From the NCBI RefSeq assembly GCF_008086045.1, contig NZ_VSEY01000066.1:1-52893 (forward strand): a DNA stretch of 52,893 nucleotides, given 5' to 3'. Position numbers and translations under genes: made by a program. How positions within the stretch are numbered: position 1 is the first letter of the stretch; the number at the start of each line of letters is the position of its first letter. Source of the DNA: Nonomuraea sp. PA05 (GTDB taxonomy: Bacteria; Actinomycetota; Actinomycetes; Streptosporangiales; Streptosporangiaceae). Of the stretch, positions 7,492-17,002 are shown piece by piece. The notes beneath the pieces are model-generated. The model was not told the origin of the DNA. It made no database searches and was given only the letters and a program-made list of their open reading frames with translations.

Positions 7492-8886
7492 GTGGCCACT
7501 GCGACCACCCGCGGGCGCGTCATCGACCTCACCGACCGGCGCGCCCTGGCCGCCTGCTCTCCCGCCGACCCGGAGGTGATCGAGCGGGCGCGGCGGTGGA
7601 AGGAGGCCGCGCTGCTCGACTTCGGCATCAAGGACAGCGTGGTCGCCTCGTGGCTGTACACCAAGTGCCACCACCAGATCCCGACGACGGCCGTGCCCAC
7701 GGCGGCGGTCGTGGCCTCGGGCGACGGCACGTGCCTGCTGCTGTACAACCCGGTCTTCTTCGACGGCCTCGGCGTCCAGGGCGTCAAGTTCGTGCTGTAC
7801 CACGAGGCGCGCCACCTCATCCAGCGCCACCTGTACGTGGACGAGACGCTGCGCGCCGACCCGGTGTTCACGCTGGCCACCGAGGTGAGCATCAACCACG
7901 TGGTGCTGACCCGGCTGGGCAGGCACGAGCTGCCGCGCACCCCGGAGGGCGGCAGCACGGGCGTCGATCCGCGCGAGGTACACCGGGCCTACACCGACGA
8001 CCTGCGCGGCCAGGGGCTGGAGCCGCTGCCGTACGACGCGTTCGTGCGCACCGACCTGACGGTCTACGGCGAGCTCAAGCGCATGGCCGACCCGCCCGTG
8101 CCGGAGCCGGTCTGCGTGCATCTGGGCGAGGATGTCCCGGTGGACGCGGAGACCCTGGCGGGGGTCGCCAAGGACGTGCTGGCCGAGGTGATGCGGCAGG
8201 CGCTGGGCGGCAGCGAGCACGCCCGCGCCGAGCTGCTGGAGCTGGCCGGCCGCACCGAGGGCGGCGGCGAACGGCTGGAGCGCCTGTGGGGTGACCTGGG
8301 CCTGGCGGCGCTGCGGGGCGAGACGCCGCGCACCCGGCGGGTCGAGTGGTGGAAGCGGTGGCTGGCCGACACGCTGGCCTCCAAGCTGCGCGAGGGCGAG
8401 CGCCTGGTCTATCCGAAGAAGCTGGGCGCGGTGCTGCTGTCGCTGGGGCACGACCCGATGTTGTCGCGGCGCGGGCCCGAGCGGGTCAAGGTGGTGCTGG
8501 TGGCGTTCGACACCTCGGGTTCGATGCCGGACACGGTGGTGGAGTGGCTGACCACGCTCGTCGGGCGGACCGATGGCGTGGAGACGCACTGGCTGAGCTT
8601 CGACGGCGCGGTGATGCCGTTCGTGGCGGGCGAGCGGGTGCTGGGCGGCGGCGGCACGAACTTCCAGAACGTCGTCGACTACGCCGAGGGCCGGCTGCAG
8701 GTGGCGGGGCGGGCGTTCGAGCACCGGCCCGACGCTGTGATCATGGTGACCGACGGTTACGCGCCGCCGGTCACGCCGTCCGATCCCGACCGGTGGATCT
8801 GGCTGATCACCGACGGCGGCAGCACCTGGCCCGAGACGCACCACCCGCCGATGGCCTGCCACCGGGTCACGACCGGCGAGCGCTGA
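7492..8886 (+). CDS. DUF2201-like metallopeptidase-VWA protein
   Basis: The 464-aa product has two parts. Residues ~20-140 form a putative zinc-peptidase domain with YHEARHLIQRH (HEXXH) followed by ATEVSINHVV, where the Glu could be a third ligand. Residues ~340-460 are a VWA domain with an intact MIDAS: FDTSGSM, the Thr in GGGGTNFQ and MVTDGY. This architecture is known from predicted metal-dependent peptidases paired with MoxR ATPases (COG3864 with COG0714). The GTG at 7492 was chosen because AAGGGGGA precedes it; the much longer upstream frame overlaps gene B and is not credible. The AAA partner starts 18 bases downstream. It probably binds the AAA ring and a target through the VWA site. 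Confidence 0.88.
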   Translation: MATATTRGRVIDLTDRRALAACSPADPEVIERARRWKEAALLDFGIKDSVVASWLYTKCHHQIPTTAVPTAAVVASGDGTCLLLYNPVFFDGLGVQGVKFVLYHEARHLIQRHLYVDETLRADPVFTLATEVSINHVVLTRLGRHELPRTPEGGSTGVDPREVHRAYTDDLRGQGLEPLPYDAFVRTDLTVYGELKRMADPPVPEPVCVHLGEDVPVDAETLAGVAKDVLAEVMRQALGGSEHARAELLELAGRTEGGGERLERLWGDLGLAALRGETPRTRRVEWWKRWLADTLASKLREGERLVYPKKLGAVLLSLGHDPMLSRRGPERVKVVLVAFDTSGSMPDTVVEWLTTLVGRTDGVETHWLSFDGAVMPFVAGERVLGGGGTNFQNVVDYAEGRLQVAGRAFEHRPDAVIMVTDGYAPPVTPSDPDRWIWLITDGGSTWPETHHPPMACHRVTTGER

Positions 8887-8904
8887 CCCCCGTACCGACG
8901 AGAG

Positions 8905-10761
8905 ATGGAGACGATCCGCGCCGTGACCACCACCACTGTGGCCGAGTGGAAGCCGAACGCCACCTACCCCGACCCGCCCGAGGCGGGTGATCGCTCGCGG
9001 CTGGAGCGGTTCATCGACGCGATGCTGGCCATGGGGCAGACCGGGCAGGTCTTCGGCGAGCACGGCATCGGCAAGACCTCGACGTTCCTGTCGTACATCC
9101 CGCGCGCCCATCCGGGCACCGAGGTGGTGCTGGTTCCCGCCGCCAACCTGACGCCCGACGACCTGCTGGTCAACGCGCCCGTCCGGGGCGATCGGGGCGA
9201 GCTGGCCCTCCAGCAGCTCATCATGCGCCAGCTGCGGCCGGGCAGGCCGTTCGTGCTGCTGATCGACGACTCGCTGCAGGCGGGCGACACGATCCAGTCG
9301 CAGCTCATGCAGGTGGCGTGCAACTGGACGCTGGGCGAGCACGACCTGCGCGAGCTGGGGTGCGTGGGGGTGTTCCTGACCGACAACGAGTCGGTGGCCG
9401 AGACGAGCGCGCGCCGCACCGACCTGGCCGTGCTCGATCGCATGGTGACGCTGCGCATCACCGCCAACGACACCGCCTGGCGGCGGCATCTGGCGTCCCG
9501 GCATCCGGACCGGGATCTCACGGAGGTGTTCAGGATCTGGGCGGGGCTGGGGCCGTACCTGCGGCATCTGCTGTCGCCGCGCACGCTGGAGCACGTGCTC
9601 GCCTGCGCCCGCGAGGGCTTTCCGCTGCGGTGGGGGCTGCCGCTGCTGAACGGCGCCCGCGTCGCCCTCGCCGAGCCGGGGGCCGACGGGTCGCCCGGCG
9701 CCGACCGTACGGACGAGATCCTCGATCGGATCGCGGCGGCGGCGGGCGCGGCCAACCCCGGCCGCATCGCCGACCCGGTGCGGCGCATCCTGCGGGCGGC
9801 GGTCCGCAACCGGTGGGCGGTGCTGCTGCAGGGGCCGCCGGGCTGCGGCAAGACGGAGATCACCAAGCAGGTCGTGGCCGAGGAGATCGGGCGCCCGCCG
9901 GTCTACTTCTCGCTGCCCGTCACCAACGTCGAGGACCTCTGCGTGCCCATCCCGTCCGCTGACGGCACGCTGGACGTGCTCATGACGCGCTCGCTGCTGA
10001 GCCCCGACCCCAAGGTGCTGGTCTGGGACGAGTACAACCGGCCGAAGGACAAGTCGACGTTCGCCAAGCTGATGGAGGTCACCCAGGAGTGGTCGCTGGC
10101 GGGGCGGCCCATCCCGGGTCTGCGCGCCCAGGTCGCCTTGCAGAACCCGCCCTACCACCTGGGCCGCAGGCTTCTCGTCAGCTCCAACAACGTGGCGCAG
10201 GCCAGCCGCTTCACGGTCAGCTACGAGGTGCGCCCCGACGACATCCCGGCCAACCAGTGGCTGATCGACACCTACGGCCAGACCGCGGAAGTGGTCCTGG
10301 AGTGGTGGAAGAACGACATCGACGACGAAGGCCGCGAATGGGTCACCAAACGCACGCTGGAGCGGCTGATCAAGCTGCACCACGTCGGCGAGCCGCTGGA
10401 GACGGGGCTGATCTACCTGGGCGAGGGCGAGTACGCGCCCATCCCCCTCGCGGGGCTGCGCCACCGGCTGTCGGGCCGCCGCGCGGTCGGCATCCGCGAC
10501 CTGGCAGCCGAGGCGGACGACTGGGAGGCGCGGCTGGCCGCGGCCGGGCGGCACGACGAGGGCACCGGCGACTCCGACACCGTCCACCAGATCTTCGCCA
10601 ACGCGGAGGTGTCGCAGTTGCGCGAGCACCTGGAGGTGGTGGCGCGGTTGCTGCCGCACCTGCCGCCGAAGTTACGCGCCACCTACCTGGTCGGCCAGCC
10701 GGAGGACAAGCAGCGCCTGTGGGTGGACGCGTTCGCCATGATGGCCGCCCGCGCCGACTGA
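8905..10761 (+). CDS. MoxR-like ATPase with two AAA modules
   Basis: The 618-aa protein carries two ATPase modules. Module 1 has Walker A GEHGIGKTS (51-59), Walker B VLLIDD (117-122) and an LDRM arginine-finger-like site near 178. Module 2 has GPPGCGKT (310-317), Walker B VLVWDE (371-376), sensor-1 LVSSNN (424-429) and ASRF near 433. Walker B of module 1 ends DDS rather than DE, so hydrolysis there may be weak, while module 2 looks fully active. Typical MoxR proteins have one module. The start is ATG 8905, or GTG 8923, which keeps all motifs. With the VWA protein it forms a MoxR-VWA remodelling pair, as in RavA-ViaA. Confidence 0.87.
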   Translation: METIRAVTTTTVAEWKPNATYPDPPEAGDRSRLERFIDAMLAMGQTGQVFGEHGIGKTSTFLSYIPRAHPGTEVVLVPAANLTPDDLLVNAPVRGDRGELALQQLIMRQLRPGRPFVLLIDDSLQAGDTIQSQLMQVACNWTLGEHDLRELGCVGVFLTDNESVAETSARRTDLAVLDRMVTLRITANDTAWRRHLASRHPDRDLTEVFRIWAGLGPYLRHLLSPRTLEHVLACAREGFPLRWGLPLLNGARVALAEPGADGSPGADRTDEILDRIAAAAGAANPGRIADPVRRILRAAVRNRWAVLLQGPPGCGKTEITKQVVAEEIGRPPVYFSLPVTNVEDLCVPIPSADGTLDVLMTRSLLSPDPKVLVWDEYNRPKDKSTFAKLMEVTQEWSLAGRPIPGLRAQVALQNPPYHLGRRLLVSSNNVAQASRFTVSYEVRPDDIPANQWLIDTYGQTAEVVLEWWKNDIDDEGREWVTKRTLERLIKLHHVGEPLETGLIYLGEGEYAPIPLAGLRHRLSGRRAVGIRDLAAEADDWEARLAAAGRHDEGTGDSDTVHQIFANAEVSQLREHLEVVARLLPHLPPKLRATYLVGQPEDKQRLWVDAFAMMAARAD

Positions 10762-10780
10762 CACCCCCGCACCGCCCTTC

Positions 10781-10813
10781 ACGGGAGGCGAACGGGAGGC
10801 GAACGGGAGGTCC
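10781..10813 (+). repeat. 11-bp tandem repeat, about three copies
   Basis: ACGGGAGGCGA occurs at 10781-10791 and 10792-10802, with a third partial copy at 10803-10813. It fills the gap between the AAA gene and the flavin reductase gene. Each copy contains GGGAGG, so it may offer several Shine-Dalgarno-like sequences. Confidence 0.75.
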
Positions 10814-10859
10814 GAACTCCGCCAGCGCCCGGCGGGGCCAGGCACGAGAGTTGTCACCC

Positions 10860-11543
10860 ATGAACGACAACACCGTGGTGCACGAACACGTCCGCATCGA
10901 GCCGAACATCCTCTACTTCGGCACCCCCGTCGTGCTCATCTCGTCCTGCAACGAGGACGGCACCCCCAACCTGGCCCCCATGTCGTCGGCGTTCTGGCTG
11001 GGCTGGCGCGGCATGCTGGGGCTCGGGGCCAGATCGAAGACGGCCGCGAACCTGCGCAGAACCCGCGAATGCGTCCTCAACCTCCCCTCCGACGCGCTCG
11101 CGCCGGCAGTGGACCGCCTTGCGCTCACCACGGGCTCCGACCCGGTGCCGGAACGCAAGTACGAGCGGGGGTACCGGCACGTGACCGACAAGTTCGGCCA
11201 CGCGGGGCTGACGGCCGTGCCTTCCGAGGTGGTGGCGCCGCCGCGGGTGGCCGAGTGCCCGGTCGCCATGGAGTGCGTGGTGGAGGCGGTGCATCCGGTG
11301 GCCGATGGGGGCACGCTCGCCTTCGAGGTCCGGGTGGTGCGGGTGTGGGCGCATGAGGAGATCCGGCTCGCCGGGACTGATGATCATGTTGATCCTGATG
11401 CCTGGCGGCCGTTGATCATGAGCTTCCAGAAACTTTACGGGCTTGGGGGGCAGGTGCATTCGTCGCGGCTGGCCGGCATCCCTGAGCGGCTCTACCGGAC
11501 TGCGGACCTCGACCGGGCCCGCTCGGACGCACCCGTGTCGTAG
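10860..11543 (+). CDS. Flavin reductase-like FMN-binding protein
   Basis: The 227-aa product belongs to the flavin reductase/DIM6-NTAB split-barrel group: an early strand PVVLISSCNEDGTPNLAPMSS and the segment RTRECVLNLPS are characteristic. Such proteins bind FMN and reduce it with NAD(P)H, or act as flavin-dependent oxidoreductases. No monooxygenase partner is adjacent. The start is ATG 10860, with a weak GAGAG ribosome site. It follows the AAA gene by 98 bases and probably has its own transcription. Confidence 0.82.
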   Translation: MNDNTVVHEHVRIEPNILYFGTPVVLISSCNEDGTPNLAPMSSAFWLGWRGMLGLGARSKTAANLRRTRECVLNLPSDALAPAVDRLALTTGSDPVPERKYERGYRHVTDKFGHAGLTAVPSEVVAPPRVAECPVAMECVVEAVHPVADGGTLAFEVRVVRVWAHEEIRLAGTDDHVDPDAWRPLIMSFQKLYGLGGQVHSSRLAGIPERLYRTADLDRARSDAPVS

Positions 11544-11614
11544 GGTCGTCAGCCGGACGTGTCCGCAGGCAGGCGGGGGCGGCGGGCGGGAACGTGCCGG
11601 ACGGCGAGCGGGCG

Positions 11615-12529
11615 TCAGGCGGGAGAGGCCACATCCAGCACGGCCTTGCCTGCGACACGCCGCTCCAGCAACGCCTCCGCGGCCTCGGCGATCCGTTCCC
11701 AGGACCCGCGCCAGCCGATCTCCGGCGAGAGCCGCCCCGCCGCCGCGAACCCGAGCAACGTCCCCAGATCCGGCCCCACCTCGTGCACGTCACCGAACGT
11801 GCTCATCGTCTTGGCAGCCCCGACGGAGAGCAGCGAGTAAGCCTCGAACACCGCCGGCTCGCCCGACGCCCACCCGATGTTCTGCACACTCCCACCAGGC
11901 GCGAGAAGCTGCCAGGCGGCGGCGAGCTGGGGCCCGCCCACGTTGTCCAGAATCAGGTCAACGGGCCGCTCGACGCCCGCCAACCCGACCACCACCTCTT
12001 GAGCACCCAGCTCGGCCAGCCCCTCACCGCGCGCCGCAGACCCCACGGACGCGATCACGTGAGCACCGCCCAGCGCGGCGAGCTGCACCGCGTACCGTCC
12101 GACGCCACCCGCAGCGCCGGTGATCAGCACTCGCCGCCCCAGGATGTCCCGGGTACGCAACGTGCGCAGTGCGGTGATGCCGGCCATCGGAAGAGCGGCG
12201 GCGTCGGCAAGGTCCACCGCGTCGGGCACTTCGGCGACCGCGGTGGTGTCCGCGGCCATGCGCTCCGCCCAGGCCCCCGCGCCGAACGCGGCCACCCTGG
12301 CGCCCACCTTGGGCCCGCTTCCATCGGCGGCGGCGCGGACGACGATTCCGGCGGCGTCGTAGCCGTGGACGGTTCCGGCCGGGCGGCGGCCCGCGAAGGC
12401 GACCTCGCCGCGGTTGAGGGAGATGTGGTGGACGGCGAGGAGGAGCTGGTGGGGCTGGGGGGCAGGGTCGGGGGCCGGGCCGAGGCGGAGGGAGCCGGGG
12501 GCGTCGGGGGTGACGAGGAGGGCGTGCAT
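11615..12529 (-). CDS. Zinc-independent MDR, quinone oxidoreductase-like
   Basis: This 304-aa medium-chain reductase has a GroES-like N-terminus (residues 1-110, SLNRGEVAF) and a Rossmann domain with GAAGGVGRYAVQLAAL (~140-155). The Cys/His set of zinc alcohol dehydrogenases is missing, which points to NADPH:quinone or enoyl reductase activity. It is divergent from a TetR gene with two operators in the shared gap, so an electrophile- or quinone-responsive detoxification role is plausible. ATG at 12529 is preceded by GGAAGGACGATCACAC, a good ribosome site. Confidence 0.85.
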   Translation of the reverse strand: MHALLVTPDAPGSLRLGPAPDPAPQPHQLLLAVHHISLNRGEVAFAGRRPAGTVHGYDAAGIVVRAAADGSGPKVGARVAAFGAGAWAERMAADTTAVAEVPDAVDLADAAALPMAGITALRTLRTRDILGRRVLITGAAGGVGRYAVQLAALGGAHVIASVGSAARGEGLAELGAQEVVVGLAGVERPVDLILDNVGGPQLAAAWQLLAPGGSVQNIGWASGEPAVFEAYSLLSVGAAKTMSTFGDVHEVGPDLGTLLGFAAAGRLSPEIGWRGSWERIAEAAEALLERRVAGKAVLDVASPA

Positions 12530-12558
12530 GTGTGATCGTCCTTCCGTTCAGGAGGATT

Positions 12559-12573
12559 CGGACTGTCAGTCCG
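12559..12573. promoter_or_regulatory. TetR operator 1
   Basis: CGGACTGTCAGTCCG is a perfect 7-1-7 palindrome between the divergent oxidoreductase and TetR genes. A near-identical copy lies 37 bases downstream, typical of a TetR-type autoregulated divergent promoter. Confidence 0.82.
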
Positions 12574-12595
12574 CTTGGCTGGACGGTAGCATAAT

Positions 12596-12610
12596 CGGAC
12601 CGACAGTCCG
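12596..12610. promoter_or_regulatory. TetR operator 2
   Basis: CGGACCGACAGTCCG matches operator 1 at 13 of 15 positions and lies 23 bases upstream of the TetR ATG. Both sites flank TAGCATAAT, a likely -10 region, so binding would block both directions. Confidence 0.8.
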
Positions 12611-12632
12611 CAACCGTCTCGCGAGGGGTCCC

Positions 12633-13313
12633 ATGGCCGGCCGCCACTCCAACGGCATCGAGAACACGGGGAGCGCCACACAGAACAAGCGCACAGAACG
12701 GGCCGAACGGGCCGACGCGGCGCGCAACCGGCAGGCGGTGCTCCGCGCCACCGAGCGACTACTGGCCGAGGGCGGCGGGGACCACGTATCGCTCGATCGG
12801 GTCGCCGCACTGGCCGGAGTGGGCAAGGGCACGGTCTTCCGGCGCTTCGGGAGCCGGGCAGGTCTCCTGCAAGCGCTGCTCGAAGAACGTTCACGCGAGC
12901 TGCGGGAGGCGATCACGAGCGGCCCGCCGCCCCTCGGCCCCGGCGCGCCCGCCCGCGACCGCCTGCACGCCTTCCTGGACGGGCTCGGCGCGATCGCGGA
13001 GGGCAACGCCGTTCTGCTGGCGGCGCACGAGCAGGCATGCGCGCAGGACAAGTACGACGACCCCAGCTACCGGTTGTGGCACGGCCACCTCGCCGCCCTG
13101 TTCACCACCGCACGTCCCGGCCTTGACGCCGACTTCCTGGCCCACGCCCTGCTGGCGGTCTTCGACGGCGACCTGATCCGGCACGTGACGACGCCCGGCG
13201 ACCCTCGCCGTTTTACCCGCTCCGTCCAGGAGATGGCGACGGCGCTGCTCGGTCCGGCGAGCCGGCCCCGCGCGGGCGACGACGCAAGCCCCGGCGAGGC
13301 CCGCGACTCCTAA
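12633..13313 (+). CDS. TetR family repressor
   Basis: The 226-aa product has a TetR DNA-binding domain at residues ~30-75 (LDRVAALAGVGKGTVFRRFGSRAGLLQALL) and a variable C-terminal ligand domain. The ATG at 12633 follows GCGAGGGG. It has a polar N-terminal extension of ~30 residues before the first helix. It probably represses itself and the divergent oxidoreductase through the two CGGACTG palindromes. Confidence 0.88.
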   Translation: MAGRHSNGIENTGSATQNKRTERAERADAARNRQAVLRATERLLAEGGGDHVSLDRVAALAGVGKGTVFRRFGSRAGLLQALLEERSRELREAITSGPPPLGPGAPARDRLHAFLDGLGAIAEGNAVLLAAHEQACAQDKYDDPSYRLWHGHLAALFTTARPGLDADFLAHALLAVFDGDLIRHVTTPGDPRRFTRSVQEMATALLGPASRPRAGDDASPGEARDS

Positions 13314-13346
13314 TGAAACAAAAACTCCATTAGTGTGCTACCGTTC

Positions 13347-13370
13347 TTAACGGGAACTTCGACCCGTTAA
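13347..13370. promoter_or_regulatory. Inverted repeat in the aldo/keto reductase leader
   Basis: TTAACGGG and CCCGTTAA form a perfect 8-bp inverted repeat with an 8-base spacer, ending 11 bases before the ATG of the reductase. The region 13310-13380 is AT-rich and holds the promoter. The repeat may be a regulator site or an mRNA hairpin next to the ribosome site AAAGGA. Confidence 0.65.
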
Positions 13371-13381
13371 AGGATGGAATC

Positions 13382-14434
<1,053 letters not shown>

Positions 14435-14576
14435 CGCGCCCGGGCGGGTGCCCCCCGACGGCTCTGCGCTCGTCCGGAAGCGGAGGGCCGGAAGCGGGGC
14501 GGGGTACGGCGATGACAACGTCCCGGGAACAACACGACCTGGTCGCGTGCCAGGCACCGGGGGTGAGGTGACGGGC

Positions 14577-16130
14577 TCATCCTCGTAGGAGCCGGTCCCG
14601 GTCCACCTTGCCGGTCTGGTTGCGCGGCACGGACGCCACGAACTCGACATCGCGCGGCACCTTGAACCCCGCCAGTTCCTCCTTGACCGCCCGCCTGAGC
14701 CCCTCCGCCGACAGCCGGGCCCCGTCATCCGCCACCACGTAAGCGGCCAGCCGCTGCCCGTACTCCTCGTCAGGCATCCCCAGCACCGCCACGTCCGCGA
14801 CGCCGGGGACGCGGGCCAGCACGTTCTCCACCTCCTGCGGGAACACGTTCTCGCCACCGGAGACGATCATGTCGTCGTCGCGCCCGTCGATGAACAGCAG
14901 CCCCTGTCCGTCCCGGTGCCCGAGGTCGCCCGTGGCCAGCAGGCCGTCCGGTCCTGTTCCGTTCCCCGCTGCGAAGGTGAGGCCGCCGCCGACGAGCACC
15001 CGGCCCACCTCGCCGGCCGGTTGCTCGCGTCCGTCCGGGCCTTCGATGCGCACGGTCGCTCCGCGTGGGGGGCGGCCGACGGTGCCGGGGGCGGCGCGCA
15101 GCTCGGCCGGGGTGGCCAGGGCGGCCCAGCCCGCCTCGGTGGAGCCGTAGAGGTTGTAGAGGACGTCCCCGTAGGTGTTCATGAACGCGGTGGCCAGGTC
15201 CGGTCGCAGTGCCGAGCCGCCTGAGACCACTGCCCGCAGGTGCGGGAGGGGGCGGGGGTCGCAGGTCAGGAGGCGTTTCAGCATCACCGGTACGGCGACC
15301 AGCGCTCCGGCGTGGTGCCGGTCGAGGGCGTCGAGGACGGATTGCGGGTCGAAGCGGCGCATGAGGACGACCGGGCAGCCGAGTACGAGCGCGGCGGCGT
15401 ACCAGAGGAGTCCGAGCCCGTGGAACAGCGGCGGTGCGATCAGCATCGGCTCGCCGCCACGGATCGGCACGGTGGCCAGCATCGACAGGAACGGCTCCGC
15501 CACGGCGGCCGGGGAGAGCCGTCGCGGTGCGCCCTTGGGGACGCCCGTGGTGCCGGAGGTGAGCAGGACCAGCCGCCCTGGCCGGTGGGGCGCGGGTGCC
15601 GTGGCCGAGCCGTTCTCCTCGATCAGCTTGTCCAGGTCGCCGGTCCGGGGGCCGTCGAAGCCGACGCGCGGGAGGGCGGGGTCGGCGATGAGGGCGTGGA
15701 CGGCTTCGCGCCGCAGCACGTCGCGCAGGCGCGGCCCGGCCAGGCCGGTGTTGAGGAGCAGCAGGTCCGCGCCCAGGCGGGACACGGCGGCGACGGCCTC
15801 GGCGAAGCCGCGGTGGTTGGGCCACATGACCGCCACCGTGTGGCCGGGGCCGATGCCGAGGCGGTGGTGCAGGGCCGACGCCAGCGCCGCGGCGCGGGCG
15901 TCGAGTTCGGCGAACGTGAGCGTGCCGTCCTCGTCCAGCACGGCGGGGCGATCGGGCCAGCGGGCCGCGGCGGCGGCCAGCCCCGTGGCGGGGGTCAGGT
16001 GGAAGTGCCGGTACGCCTCCACGACGCGGGCCAGCGCCGACGGGTGCACCGGGCCGAGCAACCCGTTGCGGACGAGGGCGGCGGCGGCACCCAGACCGAA
16101 GCCGCCCAGGTCGATCAGCCTTCCGAACAT
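14577..16130 (-). CDS. Acyl-CoA synthetase / AMP-dependent ligase
   Basis: The 517-aa ANL enzyme has the P-loop LLTSGTTGVPKG, the A5 motif LYGSTEAGW, the A7 motif ATGDLGHRDG, the hinge GRDDDMIVSGGENVFPQEVE and a C-terminal catalytic Lys in NQTGKVDRD. It activates a carboxylic acid as AMP ester and transfers it to CoA. The start at 16130 was preferred because GGGAAGGA precedes it; the 25 residues upstream have no family likeness. It lies just downstream of an ABC importer on the same strand, so it may activate the imported acid. Chain length or aromatic preference is not readable. Confidence 0.9.
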   Translation of the reverse strand: MFGRLIDLGGFGLGAAAALVRNGLLGPVHPSALARVVEAYRHFHLTPATGLAAAAARWPDRPAVLDEDGTLTFAELDARAAALASALHHRLGIGPGHTVAVMWPNHRGFAEAVAAVSRLGADLLLLNTGLAGPRLRDVLRREAVHALIADPALPRVGFDGPRTGDLDKLIEENGSATAPAPHRPGRLVLLTSGTTGVPKGAPRRLSPAAVAEPFLSMLATVPIRGGEPMLIAPPLFHGLGLLWYAAALVLGCPVVLMRRFDPQSVLDALDRHHAGALVAVPVMLKRLLTCDPRPLPHLRAVVSGGSALRPDLATAFMNTYGDVLYNLYGSTEAGWAALATPAELRAAPGTVGRPPRGATVRIEGPDGREQPAGEVGRVLVGGGLTFAAGNGTGPDGLLATGDLGHRDGQGLLFIDGRDDDMIVSGGENVFPQEVENVLARVPGVADVAVLGMPDEEYGQRLAAYVVADDGARLSAEGLRRAVKEELAGFKVPRDVEFVASVPRNQTGKVDRDRLLRG

Positions 16131-16220
16131 CAGCGTCCTTCCCACACGAGAGGCAGGAGGTACGCGTACCCGCCCAGACCGCGCCGCAACACGCCGTTCG
16201 GCCATCGGCCTCCAGCAGGC

Positions 16221-16997
16221 TCAGCGGACGGCCGCCGTCTCCCGCACCCAGGGCAGCAACAGCCGCTCGGCCAGCACCAGCGCGTAGAACAACGCGATGC
16301 TCATGACGCCCAGCAACCCGATGGCGGCGAACGCCAGCGCCGTGTCCGAACTCCCGCCCGCCTGCACGATCACGAAGCCCAGCCCCGCGTCCCCCGCGCT
16401 GAACTCCCCGATCACCGCGCCCACCGACGCCAGCGGCATCGCCACCTTCAACCCCGTGAACACCTGCGGCAACGCGCCGGGAAAGCGGATCTTCACGAAC
16501 GTCTGCCAGCGCGGCGTGTCCAGCGACCTGGCCAGCTCCACCAGCTCCGGCGGCGTCGAGGCCAGCCCGCCCGCCACCGACAACACCACGGGAAAGAAGC
16601 ACACCAGCAGCGCCATGACCACCTTCGGCTGCTGACCGAACCCCATCCACACCACCAGCAACGGAGCCAGCGCCACCTTCGGGACCGCGTTGAAGGCCAC
16701 CAGCAGCGGATAGAACATCAGCTCCGCCACCCGGAACGCCGCGATCAGCATCCCGATCACCAGCCCGCAGCCCACCGACAGCACGAACCCCAGCACCGTC
16801 TCGCCCAGCGTCACCACCGCCTGCTCCAGCAGGTAGTCCGGGATCCGCAGGAACGCCGCCACCACGTCACCAGGCGACGGCAGCACGATCTCCGGGATCG
16901 CGAACGCCGACGCCACCAGCGCCCACGCGCCGACCGCGACGACCACGCCCAGCGTGGACCAGCCCGCCGCGGTCACCGCGTCCCGGCCGCGCTCCAC
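16221..16997 (-). CDS. ABC transporter permease (nitrate/taurine/aromatic type)
   Basis: The 258-aa integral membrane protein has about six helices and the EAA-type loop ELARSLDTPRWQTFVKIRFPGALPQVFTGLK. It matches BPD permeases of the SsuC/TauC/ThiX group. The GTG at 16997 begins 5 bases after the stop of the binding-protein gene. Together with the divergent ATPase it forms a complete importer. The next gene downstream is the acyl-CoA synthetase. Confidence 0.9.
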   Translation of the reverse strand: MERGRDAVTAAGWSTLGVVVAVGAWALVASAFAIPEIVLPSPGDVVAAFLRIPDYLLEQAVVTLGETVLGFVLSVGCGLVIGMLIAAFRVAELMFYPLLVAFNAVPKVALAPLLVVWMGFGQQPKVVMALLVCFFPVVLSVAGGLASTPPELVELARSLDTPRWQTFVKIRFPGALPQVFTGLKVAMPLASVGAVIGEFSAGDAGLGFVIVQAGGSSDTALAFAAIGLLGVMSIALFYALVLAERLLLPWVRETAAVR

Positions 16998-17002
16998 CCG
17001 CC

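Noticed and set aside
7447..10659. A 1070-codon open frame on the minus strand
   Set aside because: It is the antisense of the VWA and AAA genes, His/Arg/Gln-rich, without domains or start signals; a GC-skew shadow.
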